A stretch of DNA of 64,000 nt from Hemicordylus capensis (lineage: Eukaryota > Chordata > Lepidosauria > Squamata > Cordylidae): contig NC_069662.1 in NCBI RefSeq assembly GCF_027244095.1, forward strand, positions 12,178,501 to 12,242,500, in the 5' to 3' direction. Numbering within the stretch: position 1 is the first letter of the stretch; the number at the start of each line of letters is the position of its first letter. Below the pieces are notes generated by a model, which had not been told where the DNA came from, ran no database searches, and saw nothing but the letters and a program-made list of their open reading frames with translations. Below, piece after piece: positions 22,401-36,181 of this stretch. The translations under genes were made by a program, and so were the position numbers.

Positions 22401-23209
22401 GGCTCGAGTACGTTAATACGGGCGTTAACGTATTAGGAATAAGGGCAAGCTTGTTGCATTGCTCTCCAGGTTTAAACTACTGTGCCTTAGCTATATGTCG
22501 TTTATTAACGCTTGCATTTTGCGGCGAAGTGTCCTTTGCAAATTGTGGGATATATTTGTTTTCTCTTTCTAGTTCAGTTATTCCGCCTTTATTACCAATG
22601 TATGAATTCAATATAATGGGGTGTGGTAGAAAGACTCTTTTACGGTTTGGTTCTTATTCCGATGAACGGGACAAGCTGCTAAGCGCCTCTTAAATGCTTG
22701 GGGGAAATAAAATATTTGATCTGGCTATTCACAATTTCTCCAGATTGTGCTACCAGTTTTGGCTCAGCTGTGAGGAATCAGTCAGATAACTTTGTAGGAA
22801 TGAAACTGCCTGTTGAATGCATTGCAGGTTATTTGCGAACTACCATTTGGATAGGTAGCGTTTTGGGGGAGCACCGCACCTTGTAAACATGCGTCAAACT
22901 GAATTGGATGTATTTCTTGGAACTGGTTGGGGAAGCTGTACCTGCTGAATTCCTGCTTGGATATAGTCCTCTCAAGCTGAAGGATCAAGCCAGAGTGGGG
23001 TAGTGTGGAGACTAATTTGTAAAGCCAGCTTAATATAGAAACCCTTCACAGTTTGTATGGTGTGGAAATTAAGATGCCCATCTTAACTTGCAGTTTCCAT
23101 ACTCTTTAGAGTGTTTGTGCATGCTGTTGCTATATTCAAAAAAGAGAGATGAGGGGTTTTTTGTATTTGGAGATGTAGTACTCATCAGCAGCAAAAGTGA
23201 GCATGAATT
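22400..23209. other. Intergenic stretch without a recognised gene
   Basis: Several open frames of 60-110 codons occur but none has a recognisable domain, splice context or codon pattern. It separates the CCNB1IP1 upstream region from transposon-rich DNA. Confidence 0.4.
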
Positions 23210-23512
23210 ATTCCCTTTGCTAAGCAGGGTCTACCCTGGTATACATTTGGATGGGTGACTACATGTGAGCACTGTCTATAGTAAGATATTCCTTAGGGGA
23301 TGGGGCCATACCTCAGTGGCAGAGCCTCTGCTTTGCATGCAGAAGATTCTAGTTTCACTCCCTAGCAACATCTCTAGGTAGGGCTGGGAAAGACTTGCCT
23401 GAAACTTTGGAGAGCTACTACAAATCAGTATAGACAATAACAATACTGTACTAGATAGACCAGTGGTTTGACTCTATATAAGGCAGCTTCAAAGCTTCCT
23501 GTGGTCCTATGC
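23210..23512 (+). mobile_element. 5S-rRNA/tRNA-like SINE (long form)
   Basis: The head has TGCTAAGCAGGGTCTACCCT and ATTTGGATGGGTGAC (5S-like). A tRNA-Ala-like unit follows (GGGGCCATACCTCAGTGGCA, TGCTTTGCATGCAGAAG), then the family tail. Both RNA-like parts are kept in one copy. Confidence 0.75.
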
Positions 23513-23517
23513 AATTC

Positions 23518-24812
<1,295 letters not shown>

Positions 24813-25316
24813 CTAAATACTTCAAGGCAGAGTGTGCACACTGCAGAACTCCTGGCCTTTTTACTTTTCACGCTACCTTCAGGGCTGGCTCCCGCAAAGT
24901 GAACACATTGTAAGTATGAATAGGGGGAAATGCTTACGCTAATCTATATTGCAAAACTTTAATACATTTTATTCTTGGAATCTATACTTGTCAGTTGGGA
25001 ATTCTGTGGCAACAAAGCCTGGTCATACATGCTTCCTTCCCACTCAAGGCAGCAGGGCTTGCTAGGGACCCAAGCTGGGGAATTGCCTGCACAGCTGTTT
25101 TGCCTTAACAATCCCAGCACAAGTGGTGCTCCATTAAGGGACTTGGAGCCTTTCTGCCATATGCTCACGGCAGCCAGCATACTAGAAAATGGTTCTCATA
25201 TTGAAGTTAGGGGTTTTTTTTGCCAAAGTGGCCCTCGCTCGAAACACAGTGATGAAGATCACTGCTTTAATGTATCTCCATACAAGAACTTTGAGTAAAA
25301 TGACACATTACATGTA

Positions 25317-26096
25317 CAGGTGAAACTCGGAAAATTAGAATATCGTGCAAAAGTCCATTAATTTCAGTAATGCAAATTAAAAGGTGAAACTGATATATGA
25401 GATAGACACATTAGATGCAAAGTGAGATAAGTCAAGCCTTAATTTGTTATAATTGTGATGATCATGGCGAACAGCTCATGAAAACCCCAAATCCACAATC
25501 CTGGAAAATTAGAATATTACATGGAACCAATAAGACAAGGATTGTAGAATAGAACAATATCGGACCTCTGAAAAGTATAAGCATGCATATGTATTCAGTA
25601 CTTGGTTTGGGCCCGTTTGCAGCAATTACTGCCTCAATGCGGCGTGGCATGGATGCTATCAGCCTGTGGCACTGACGAGGTGTTATGGAAGACCAGGATG
25701 CTTCAGTAGCGGCCTTCAGCTCTTCTGCATTGTTTGGTCTCATGTCTCTCATCCTTCTCTTGGCAATGCCCCATAGATTCTCTATGGGGTTCAGGTCAGG
25801 CGAGTTTGCTGGCCAATCAAGCACAGTACACTGTATACTTTTCAGAGGTCCGATATTGTTCTATTCTACAATCCTTGTCTTCTTGGTTCCATGTAATATT
25901 CTAATTTTCTGGGATTGTGGATTTGGGGTTTTCATGAGCTGTACGCCATGATCATCACAATTATAACAAATTAAGGCTTGACTTATCTCGCTTTGCATGT
26001 AATGCGTCTATCTCATATATCAGTTTCACCTTTTAATTTGCATTACTGAAATTAATGGACTTTTGCATGATATTCTAATTTTCCGAGTTTCACCTG
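25317..26096 (-). mobile_element. Tc1/mariner element with long terminal inverted repeats
   Basis: It starts CAGGTGAAACTCGGAAAATT and ends with the inverse, each flanked by TA (25315-25316, 26097-26098). The inverted repeats are about 255 bp and differ at only a handful of positions. Between them, minus strand 25824-25590 encodes MLDWPANSPDLNPIENLWG, a transposase C-terminal piece with the SPDLNPIENLW signature. The N-terminal two thirds are absent, so the copy is an internal-deletion derivative moved in trans. Confidence 0.9.
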
Positions 26097-26098
26097 TA

Positions 26099-26977
26099 TT
26101 TCTATTATTCTTAAAATCTTTCCAAGCTGCTTTTACCCTACAAGGAAAAATATATGGATGCCTGTGTCTGTTCCATTGTGGGAACAGCTTGGAGTAGGGC
26201 AAGTGGATTTTGAGCAAACTGAGAGAAAAGGACACTTCAGACTACTGTCTCTGGGGTTGCATTTAGTCTATACACAGATATCAATTTCAAATGACAGTTA
26301 TTGGCCTTCAAACATGTGACTCGAGAGTGCCGTAGTCTATGTGCAGAATGCTTTCCCCACACACAGTGCTCAGTAGTGGCATCTATTAATGAATCAAAAG
26401 CCTCCCATAGCCCCCCAGTTCCAACAGTTAATCCCCTTTTTGTTGAGTAACACAGCCACACCAAACATCTGGAATTAGCAATGACTTCCCTTTTAAAACG
26501 AAACACTGGAGAATCCGGGAGGGTGGCCGTCCAGTATCTTGGATGTGTATGTAGATTACAGGCAGTTCCATGGTGCTTTCTGGGAAGAAGCTAGGTGGGG
26601 AGTATTCAGGGACTAAGTATTTTTATTTGATTTTCCATTTTTAAGCCCATAAGTTTTCCAATCCGTGACTAATGGCAGTCAGGTAATGGGGGATTTAGAT
26701 CTTGTCTGTGGTCTGGTGGGGGAAGCACTGGACACTTGTGTAGCTACCTTCTGAAGAAGAGGGGTGTGTGTGTGTGTGTATATGTGTATCTGGAGCTCCA
26801 GTGTAACATGTAGTTTGGTCTATCACACAGTTTGTCTATCCTGAGAAACCTTCATGAAAAAATGCATTTTAGGGAATTCCACTAGAATTGACTATATTTC
26901 AGTCAGGACATTTTTATGCGTAGGTGCCAGCTAGAAAATTAATTCACTTGCAACAAAAATTAAATAGAACACTTTGT
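26099..26977. other. Region downstream of the PARP14-like gene
   Basis: No gene recognised. Contains a (TG)n run at about 26764-26780. Confidence 0.4.
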
Positions 26978-27216
26978 TTTATTTCCAGTGACCAAAAGAA
27001 AAAGTGTTCATGAAAACCTGGGTTATGCAGAATATTGTGGCATTAACCAATTGGAAAATGAAATTCCACATTACATTTTTCATCTTTCTCCTTATGAATC
27101 CCAAAAGAAACTCCTCCTAGTTCTGACTACAACACCTTTTTAACCTCCAGTCCAAAGCAATGTTTGCTTCCTGTTATCTACCTTCTGCTCCCTCACAGCA
27201 GTCACTGAACTGCTGA
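26978..27216 (-). promoter_or_regulatory. Probable 3' UTR and AATAAA of the PARP14-like gene
   Basis: AATAAA on the minus strand at 26978-26983 lies 234 bases after the stop codon at 27217-27219. Confidence 0.55.
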
Positions 27217-27491
27217 TCAGCAGAAAGTGATCAGGTACTCCGGATAGGCATGGTCATCAAAAAAGGTCACAAATATAGTTGGCTTCCTGGTATCATTAAC
27301 CAAACTGTCATATCGGCCTCTTCCCCATGGCTTCTTTGGTGGCAACACCATATTTTCATTTCCGTGGGCATACTCCCCAATCAGGACCCGAGCCTGGAAC
27401 ATATAACGGTGCCCATTGGAATCTGGCTCAGCATAGTATGCAGACAGGCTAGCTTCACTTGAAAAATAAATGCCTTGACCATAGAAACCAG
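27217..27491 (-). CDS. PARP14-like exon 9 (catalytic Tyr, third triad residue, stop)
   Basis: Encodes TGFYGQGIYFSSEASLSAYY (Y1728 in GIYF), ARVLIGEYAHGNENMVLPP, then RYDSLVND and PTIFVTFFDDHAYPEYLITF, ending FC. The residue aligned with the PARP1 catalytic Glu is I1792. Acceptor TTTCTTTGCAG. Confidence 0.95.
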
Positions 27492-30400
27492 CTGCAAAGA
27501 AATAAGAGATGACATGATCACACATCTGCATGGATACATAAAAACAAGACCACAGAGAAAGCTGAATGTTTAAGGGATGAGATATGAGAAGAGTCTTCTA
27601 TATGTCATGTACCTATAGCGGCTATATAGCCAAAACATTCTATAACTGTTACAGGAGTCTTTTGGAAATTTCTAGTTCTGAACATCCTCACCTTTCTTTT
27701 TAGAAGGCAAACAAACAAAATACCCACCAGATTTCCAGTCCTTATGAACCTATCCAGAGTGCCTTTTGCAAATCAGTGCAAATTGTCATGTTCATTTACA
27801 AGTGAAGGCTGATAAAAGAGAGTACTCAAACAAGCTGTCTCTGCTAGCTAGAAAGGCATTCATCCGGTGGCTTCAGTGTGTGCTGCAGCATTCAAAAGAA
27901 AATGGAAGCGGCACATTTTCATAAACAGCTTGGGCTATAATTTTGTCACTGCTCTGGGCATTTTAAATGGCCTGTCCTGCATTTGGTTAAAGTTTAGAAT
28001 CTGAATGGCATTTTGCACAAGGTTTTTTCCTTACCCCTCTTCCTTTTTTCCACAGAGGACCACAGAGACAGTGGTCTGATGCTCTCTGTCTTTCAGCACC
28101 TGCCCCAGACAAGATGCTCTCACCCTCCTTTCTTCTACTAGTTCCTCTCTTCTTCTAGCAGCTCGTGAAAGCTCAAGCAGCATAGACAAGTACATGCATG
28201 ACCTGATTTCTCCCTCGCTTTCCTCAACTACTTCCAAAAAATTGTATGCAAGGCTTTCATAGATCCTTTACAAACTAGAGATTTCTGGTTTCACTTGGTC
28301 CCAAATGTGTGGTACTGGATAGCTTTTGAGAGTGGGAAGGACCAGGAACAACCCGCCAGTCTCTTACTGTTCCTGCAGGCGCTCTTGAATCCAATCTCAT
28401 GGATGGAACACCAGTGCTTTGGCTGTGTCCCATGATAGAGGATGCGCTCATTCTGAGGCACTGCTGAGTTCTTCTTCTCCATCCAGGTGCGTTTACAACA
28501 GTAGGATATCCACAGATACTGGTTCTGGATTCTTTCTACCTATGTAGGAATCACAGGAGTGTGAGTGGGCCATTAAATTTTAGTGACCATGTGTGCCTGA
28601 GATCAGAATAAAGTTCACCACCACCACCCCCAAAACCAAGAGCCCAATCCCTCACCAATCTCAAATGGTACAGTGCTGAACACATAGTTCATCCTGAAAT
28701 CCTGTCTCTTTAGACTATCATCTGACCAAAGTTATAGATTATGGCTGAGATAACACAGTAATGTCAGCATAAGCAACTCCTCACCTCTAATTAGCAACTC
28801 TAATGCAAGCCATTACAGCCGCCTGGCGCCTGAGGGAGGAGAGTTGGTCTTGTGGTAGCAAAGCATGAATTGTCCCCTTTGCTAAGCTGGGTCCACCTTG
28901 TTTGCACTTGAATGGGAGACATATGTAAGCACTGTAAGATGCCCCCTTCCCTGGGCAGGGGGCTGCTCTGCAAAGAGCACCCTGCTTTGCTACCTGCTTG
29001 TTTCCAAGTTCCCTCCCTGGAAGCATCTCCAAGATAGGGCTGAGAGCGACTCCTGCTTGCAACCTTGAAGAGTGGCTGCCAGTCTGTGTAGACCATACTG
29101 AGCTAGACAGACCAATGGTCTGACTCGGTATAAGGCATCTTCCTATGTACAAAGAAATATTGCTGAGGGTCAAGCAGCCTTTAGCAAAGATACAAGCTGC
29201 GACAGAGGGGTGGTGCAGAGGGAGAGTCTGCGAACTGCACAGAGGACACCTTCTGCCAGCAGAGCTCCGCCTTTCGTTTCTGGGCTTTCCCTTCCCTCAC
29301 TGCAGCCACCCTCAGCATAGCCCAGCTCATTGCAGAAGGTCCCTCGACCCTCAGCAACACCTCTTCAGTCAGTTTAGGGGCCTGCAGCAGCATCGAGAAC
29401 TGTTTGCACTCTCTCTTCTTCTACTAGCATTGCTGAGTTTGTGAGCCAATGAGTTAATATGAAACTCATTGTCCTCCAATTAATATTGCTCCTATCCTAT
29501 TCCTTAGAATGGGAAACATGTCAATTTTTCTATCCCTATATTACGTGACTTGGCTCTCACAGAATCTGGAGGAAATTGCTTAACTCTGAAGCTATTCTCA
29601 CATGCGGCCTAACCCAGGCTAGGGACACCCAGCCTTAGGCTGTGCTTGAGAACCACCCGGATTGGGCCTGATCCCAGCAGGCCAGCACTGCCTAGCCTGG
29701 CTGCTAGCTGAGCTTAAGGGAGTGAGCACATCCTTATCCTGGGCTACCGGAGGATTGTGTGTTTGCTGGGGCTATGTTTAGCCCCAGCTGACACAGAGAC
29801 GGGCACCTAGAGCTCCCGTCCCCTGGGCACTTTCCAGATTACACACTGTTCAGCAGTAAAATCCCAGCCGCCTTGGGATTCTTTTTTAATGAAAGGCAGG
29901 GTATAAATTTAACAATAAAATAAATAAAAAGCTTCAGCTGAAAATATAAATAGCTTGCGCAACCCTCCTACAATGGGAAAGTACAGTTATTTTTTTGTGA
30001 TGCACATGCAACATTGTACGACTAAAACAGAAGTATAGCATCCGAAAGAAGACATCAGAAATGTGAACGGCACCTTGCTGACAGTGCAAGGACTACAATG
30101 TCAAAACACAGGCAGGACGGAAGCACACTTAATGGACAGTAGTGACACTGTTGTAGCATGTAATTTGGAAAGTGCTCTGGGGGAATCCCTCAGTGTGTGT
30201 TGTGTGGTGCATTGTGGGATCTCTGGAGGCTGGGACGCATTGTCCCAGTCTCCGGTGTTCCGTGCTGCAGGAACACAGCGTGGATCATCTGGGAGTGCGG
30301 TCCACAGTCCCAGTAATAGGCAGCAGTTGTCTGGGGGTAAAGGTGAGTATAAGCAGGATCCCAATGGCCCACCAGCCAGCCAGTTTGTATGAATGACCTC

Positions 30401-33400
30401 ACAGCCTTTTTTGCTCACTGTGTACTGGTTCTCCGCTTGTGGCACACTATGGTCTGGATTTTATAAGCTGATATACAGAGCAGGCAGTCACATTGGTGGG
30501 CTACTTCTTTATACTGTGGGTTGAGCTAAGCCGTTATCAGTCCTCTCATATTAATCTGTATTGGTTTGAGGCTCAGAGCAGGCCTCCTTCTCAGTCTCCA
30601 AGTCAATCATGACTCACCTTGAGGACTTTGTAGCCAGTAGATGTCTGCTTGAACTTCTTGACAACGTCCCGATACTCCTCCGAGCTGGTCTCTAGTTCCA
30701 CTTTCTTTACCAAAGACCCCTGCATGGCTTCCCAGTGTGGAACAATATTCTTGTCTACAACAAGAAAACATGGCTGACTATGAAAGCAAGCGTTGCATTT
30801 CACATGTAAGTGTACTTGCTGCTGTAAGTAATCTGAAAGTGTGTTCTAGTGGGGGGGAAAGTTGTTCTGCCCGTTTTCAGAATGTAGGAGGAAAGCTGAC
30901 TAGAGTAGGCACCTATTGGCTAATGCCTGTATAATCACCAACATACCTCTATACCAGAGAAGTTTTACGAACATTTTTTAAGCTTTTCATGATTTTTTGC
31001 TTTAGTAAAGAGAAGAAAGGTGTGGCACAAGGAGCAAAAGGTGGAAAGAGAAGAAGACAAAAGCAATGGGCAAATCCCCACCAGTGCAGCACCAGAAGAA
31101 AACTGGGGACACAGAAAAGCAAAGTTCATTTCTGGGTGGGCAAGCTGTGTCCCACATATTAGATTTCTGAAACAGAAATGGGGAGCAGGTAGAGGGCAAG
31201 TACTTGTTCCAGGGGTCGCTTGCCCCATTTTCTCCCCTTGCTAAAGCCACCCTAGATACCCACTGAAATTTCTACAGAAAGTGGGGTTGAAAAGGAGGAT
31301 ATGTTGACAGGGGGCTTTTGAAGGGAATGGGGTACTTCCTCACCCCACAAACAGATCTCTCTCATTATCGTGAATGTCTTTCCATTCTCTGGCATGAAAG
31401 CTTCACCCTTGAGCAAGTTGACGCTTATCATCTGTCCTTTCCACAGTACCCATGTCCTCATTTGTTTTTCGCCATATGACCTCTCTAGGCAGCTATTTGT
31501 GGCCATGTCAAATGTGGACCAGCCAGCATCAGTTTTATAACGCCACTGGACACTTTCGTACAGAAGCTTGGAATCTATCCACGCAGCCTGGGCCTTCTGC
31601 ATCTTAGCATTAACGGCTTTCTCTATCTTGGTGTAAATGGCTTCCAAGATGTTTTCAACGTCTTCTTGGGAACCACAAACCCAAACAACTTTCTCTCTCA
31701 AGCGACGGAGGGCAACCGGAAAACAATGTGATGTGTTTTCACAGAGTTCTTCAAGGATCTTGTTATTGAAGGTTGATATTTCTGCACTGCAGATGGTTTC
31801 ATCACGGAACTTGGCAATGAAGTTAGCCACATCTTGCTTGAGTGAGGCTATATCACTCTCTCGACCCACTGCATGGATCACTGCCCAGTTGTCATCAGCC
31901 GATCCCTTGGAGAAATAAACAACATGCCAAAAAATGGCAGTTAGAGTCAGAAGAAGACTTACTGGGGAACCTTTGAGTGTTCATTTTATTTCACATTCAG
32001 TTTTATAGACTTTATTCAAAACTGCTCCCAATTCCCATCTGATCCAGGACCCCAAAACAAATTTGACAGAGTATTACAAGAGACCCAACCACCAATACTT
32101 CACCAAGTCAACCCATGCAGTTTATGCTATGTAACTACTTTATGCTACTACGAGTGGGGGCAAACAATGCTGCCCCATAATTGTCTCAGACAGTACACCA
32201 CCACACTTAACTTGTTCTCTTTTTCTGCTCTCACTGGCAATTTTATCACAATGGCTGAGGCTCACCTGGATTTGCACCCTTGCAATGCAGTCCTGTTGTT
32301 GGGCCATTTCCTGCAGCAGACTTGCTCCAGTCCCAGAGAAGTATTCACCCAGAGCTGCTGTCTTCAGAGGCATTGAACAAAGCTCAAGGGAATCCAGGTC
32401 TACCCTGATGGCTGGTATGGCTTCCCTCACATATTTGCAAAGACCACACACTTGCAGGCATAAGACCTGACTGTCTGACTGAACTTGGATGTGCACATTA
32501 AGATTATGCCAGCCCATGATACGAAGGAGATTGTCCCCAGCTACAACAATTTCAGGTTTTGTGATGTTTACTTTTTCCTCCGTTGGAGAATTGTCCCTCA
32601 GGTACTCCTTAATACATTCCTCTACGTTAACGATATGGGGACTAATGCCAACCACAGTCACCTGGCTAGATACAACGTGATGAATGGCTGTTTGCTTATT
32701 GGACCGCAACATCTGCAGCAGTTCCTTCCATTCTTCACACTGGGTCGCCCACTGTAGCTCCTGAGCTATCTCCACTGTCTTCTCGCATACGTACCTCATG
32801 AGGATCTCTTCTGCTTCTTTCATTGTACCCAAGTCCAGGCCAGCTACGTGAACAACTTCAGAGATCTCCAGTGCAGCAAGGATTCCCTGCTCGAAGAAGT
32901 AGGAATTGTGGAAGAGCTTACCCCACTGTGCTTTGACAAACTGGGACTGGAGATCTGATAGAGGAACTGGCAGAACCTGGAAACCACGGAGCAGCAGCTC
33001 AAAGTGCCTCTGCGATTCTATCACCTTCCAACGGGGACCCTTGAATGTGACAGTTGCTGGATTTTCAGCAAGGATATCAGTGCTAACTAGAGGGTCAAAT
33101 GGAAGTATCCCCTGAACCAAATACTCTTTTACAATAATGCATGGGAGTGTCTCATACTGAGCTTTGATTTCTATCCACCCAGCCTGGTATTCCTCGATCT
33201 TCTTATGAATGACTTCCAGAACATTCAGTACATCTTCTTGGAAGCCACAGATCTGGAGTTTATCATTCCTCGGATGCCAGAGGCCAATGGGGAATCGGTG
33301 CAATGTGTTTTTGCAGAGTTCATCGAGGATCTGGTCACTGAATGTTGTTATTGCTTCACTGCAGATGGAACATGCATGGAATTTGGCAAAGAGGCCAGCC

Positions 33401-33572
33401 ACTGCTTGCTTCAGTGAGACTACGTAGTCCTCTCTGCCCAATGCATAGAACACCACCGGGTGGTCTTCTTTAGTAGATCCCTAGTGGGGAGGGGAACAAA
33501 CATGCTGAAATCTGGTTAGAACCACTGGTGACATCTGTAGTATAGATGATATTCCATCCCTTATTCCAATTT

Positions 33573-33603
<31 letters not shown>

Positions 33604-36126
33604 CATCCATCCAAAACGTTTAAAATTTAAAATAGTCTACTGTATCACTCCACAGCAAATAGCAATAGCAATAGCAATAGCACTTACATTTATATACCGC
33701 TCTATAGCTGGAAGCTCTCTAAGCGGTTTACAATGATTTAGCATATTGCCCCCAACATTCTGGGTACTCATTTTACCGACCTCGGAAGGATGGAAGGCTG
33801 AGTCAACCTTGAGCTCCTGGTCAGGATCGAACTTGTAACCTTCTGGTTACAGGACGGCAGTTTTACCACTGCGCCACCAGGGGCTCATGTTTTACCACTG
33901 CGCCACCAGGGGCTCATCTCATAAAGAAAACACATTTTATAAGAGTTTGTGTGGATTCCCTAATGAAGTACCATACATATATTTATCCCTGCTTTACATT
34001 TTGCAGATAAAATTGCTCATATCTGTTCTGACTTGGATGCCAAGATTTTTGTGGCACCAGAACTGGATGTTGCTGATGCACCGACTGGTCTTGTTATATT
34101 GGATGGTTTTCAGACTGTGTTGCCTGAGGAGGTGGACAGGCTGCTTGGAATGTTGAGGCCTACCACATGGTGTCATCAACCCCTTGCCCTTCATGGTTGG
34201 TGAAGGCCTGTAGGGAGGAACTGGGTCTGTGGGTGAAGAGGGTGGTGAATGCCTATTTAGAGCAGGGGGTGGTCTCCCCTTGCCTGAAGAAGACAGTCAT
34301 TAGGCCCCTCCTTAAAAAGCTCTCATTGGACCCAGATGACTTAAATAACTTTCGGCCAGTTTCAAATCTCCCCTTCTTGGGCAAGGTGTTGGAAAGTATT
34401 GTGGCATCTCAGCTCCAGGCAGCCCTGGATGAATCTGATTACTTAGATCCTTTCCAGTCTGGCTTCCAACCTGGATAAGGGATTGAAACTGCCTTGGTCA
34501 CCCTGGTGAATGACCTACGCTGGGAAATAGACAGAGTGAGTGTGACTCTGCTGATCCTCCTGGACCTCTCAGCTGCTTTCAATACCATCGACCATGATAT
34601 CCTTCTGGGACATCTCTCTGGGTTGAGACTCGGGGGCAGGGTTATATGGTAGCTCTGTTCCTACCTAGGGGGTCATACTCAGAAGGTGGTGCTGGGGGAT
34701 GCCTACTCCACCCCTTGGTCTTTGGCCTATGGGGTGCCACAAGACTCTATTATGTCCCCCATGCTGTTTCACATTTACATGAAGCCCCTGGGAGAGGTTA
34801 TCCGTAGGTGTGGGCTGTGGTGCCATCAATATGCTGATGACACCTGGCTCTACCTATCTTTTAAGTCAGCAGACACCCGAGAGGCAGTGGATGCTCTAAA
34901 CCGGAGCTTGGATGCTGTTCTGGACTGGATGGGGGCAAACAAGCTGAAACTCAATCCAGATAAGACGGAAGTGCTCTGGGTTGGTAGAATTGATCCTCCG
35001 AGAAATGAGGTAAATCTGGTCTTGGAAGGGGTCATGCTCCCTCTGAAAGACAATGTCCGCAGCTTGGGGGTGCTTCTGGATCCAACAATGTCCTTGGAGA
35101 TGCAGGTGGCAGCGGTGTGCAGAAGCACCTTTTACTAACTATGGCTGGTATACCAGCTGTGACCCTACTTGGAGAAGTTGGACCAGTCCTCAGTTACTCA
35201 TGCATTGGTAACATCCAGATGAGACTACTGCAATGCACTCTACATGGGGCTGCCCTTGAGGACTGTTTGGAAACTTCAGCTGGTTCAGAATGCTGCCGCA
35301 AGGATGCTCATGGGTGCAAGTTGCTTCACGAGTATTACAACCATCCTGCATTGGCTTCATTGGCTACCAGTCCACTTCCAGGCTAGATTCTAGTATCTTG
35401 AATCTGGCATTGACCTTTAAAGCCCTACACGGCTTGTGGCCAGGGAACCTAACGGACTGCATTCACCCATATGAATCTGCCAGGGCCCTCCGCTCATCAT
35501 CTCAGGCCCTGCTCATGACCCCGCCACTAACAGAGATCCGGTTGGTGGGGACTAGAGACAGAGCCTTTTTGATTGTGGCCCCTCGGCTTTGGAACGGCCT
35601 CCCTGAAGAGCTTCGCCATGCTTCCGCCCTCAGTGTTTTTAAAAAACATCTCAAAATGCACCTTTTTAAGGAGGCTTTTTAATGCTCCTTTTTTGTGGGT
35701 TATATCTGGTAGGTTCTTTAGCTTTTTATAATTTTCAGTTTTAATTTGAACCTAATAATGATTGTGGTTTTTAATCTGACAACTTTTGTTTGTTTAATTT
35801 AGTTAATTTTATTACTTTTATTGTATCTTGTGTCTATCTGATTGTTGTAAGCCGCCCTGAGCAGTAGTGCACTGGAGCGGGGCAGGGTATAAATATTTTA
35901 AATAAATAAAATAATAAATTTATTGCAGCATGAACTTTCATGGGCCATAGCCCACATAGATTCATGCAAAGCCTATGCACAGAAAATGTTTGTCACAATA
36001 AATATTAGTTTGTGATGCTACTAACAAGAAGATGTCTTGCTTTTCCTGCAATAGGCACTACCCCTCTCAAGTCTGAAAATGTTATATCAAAAATAATGTT
36101 GAGAGAGTGAGGGACTTGCTTAGGAG

Positions 36127-36181
<55 letters not shown>

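Noticed and set aside
23218-23260. 5S rRNA gene
   Set aside because: Only part of the 5S sequence is present, fused to tRNA-like and SINE tail sequence, and repeated at many sites.
23300-23360. tRNA-Ala gene
   Set aside because: The A box is recognisable but the B box is decayed, there is no acceptor-stem pairing, and it always occurs inside the SINE.
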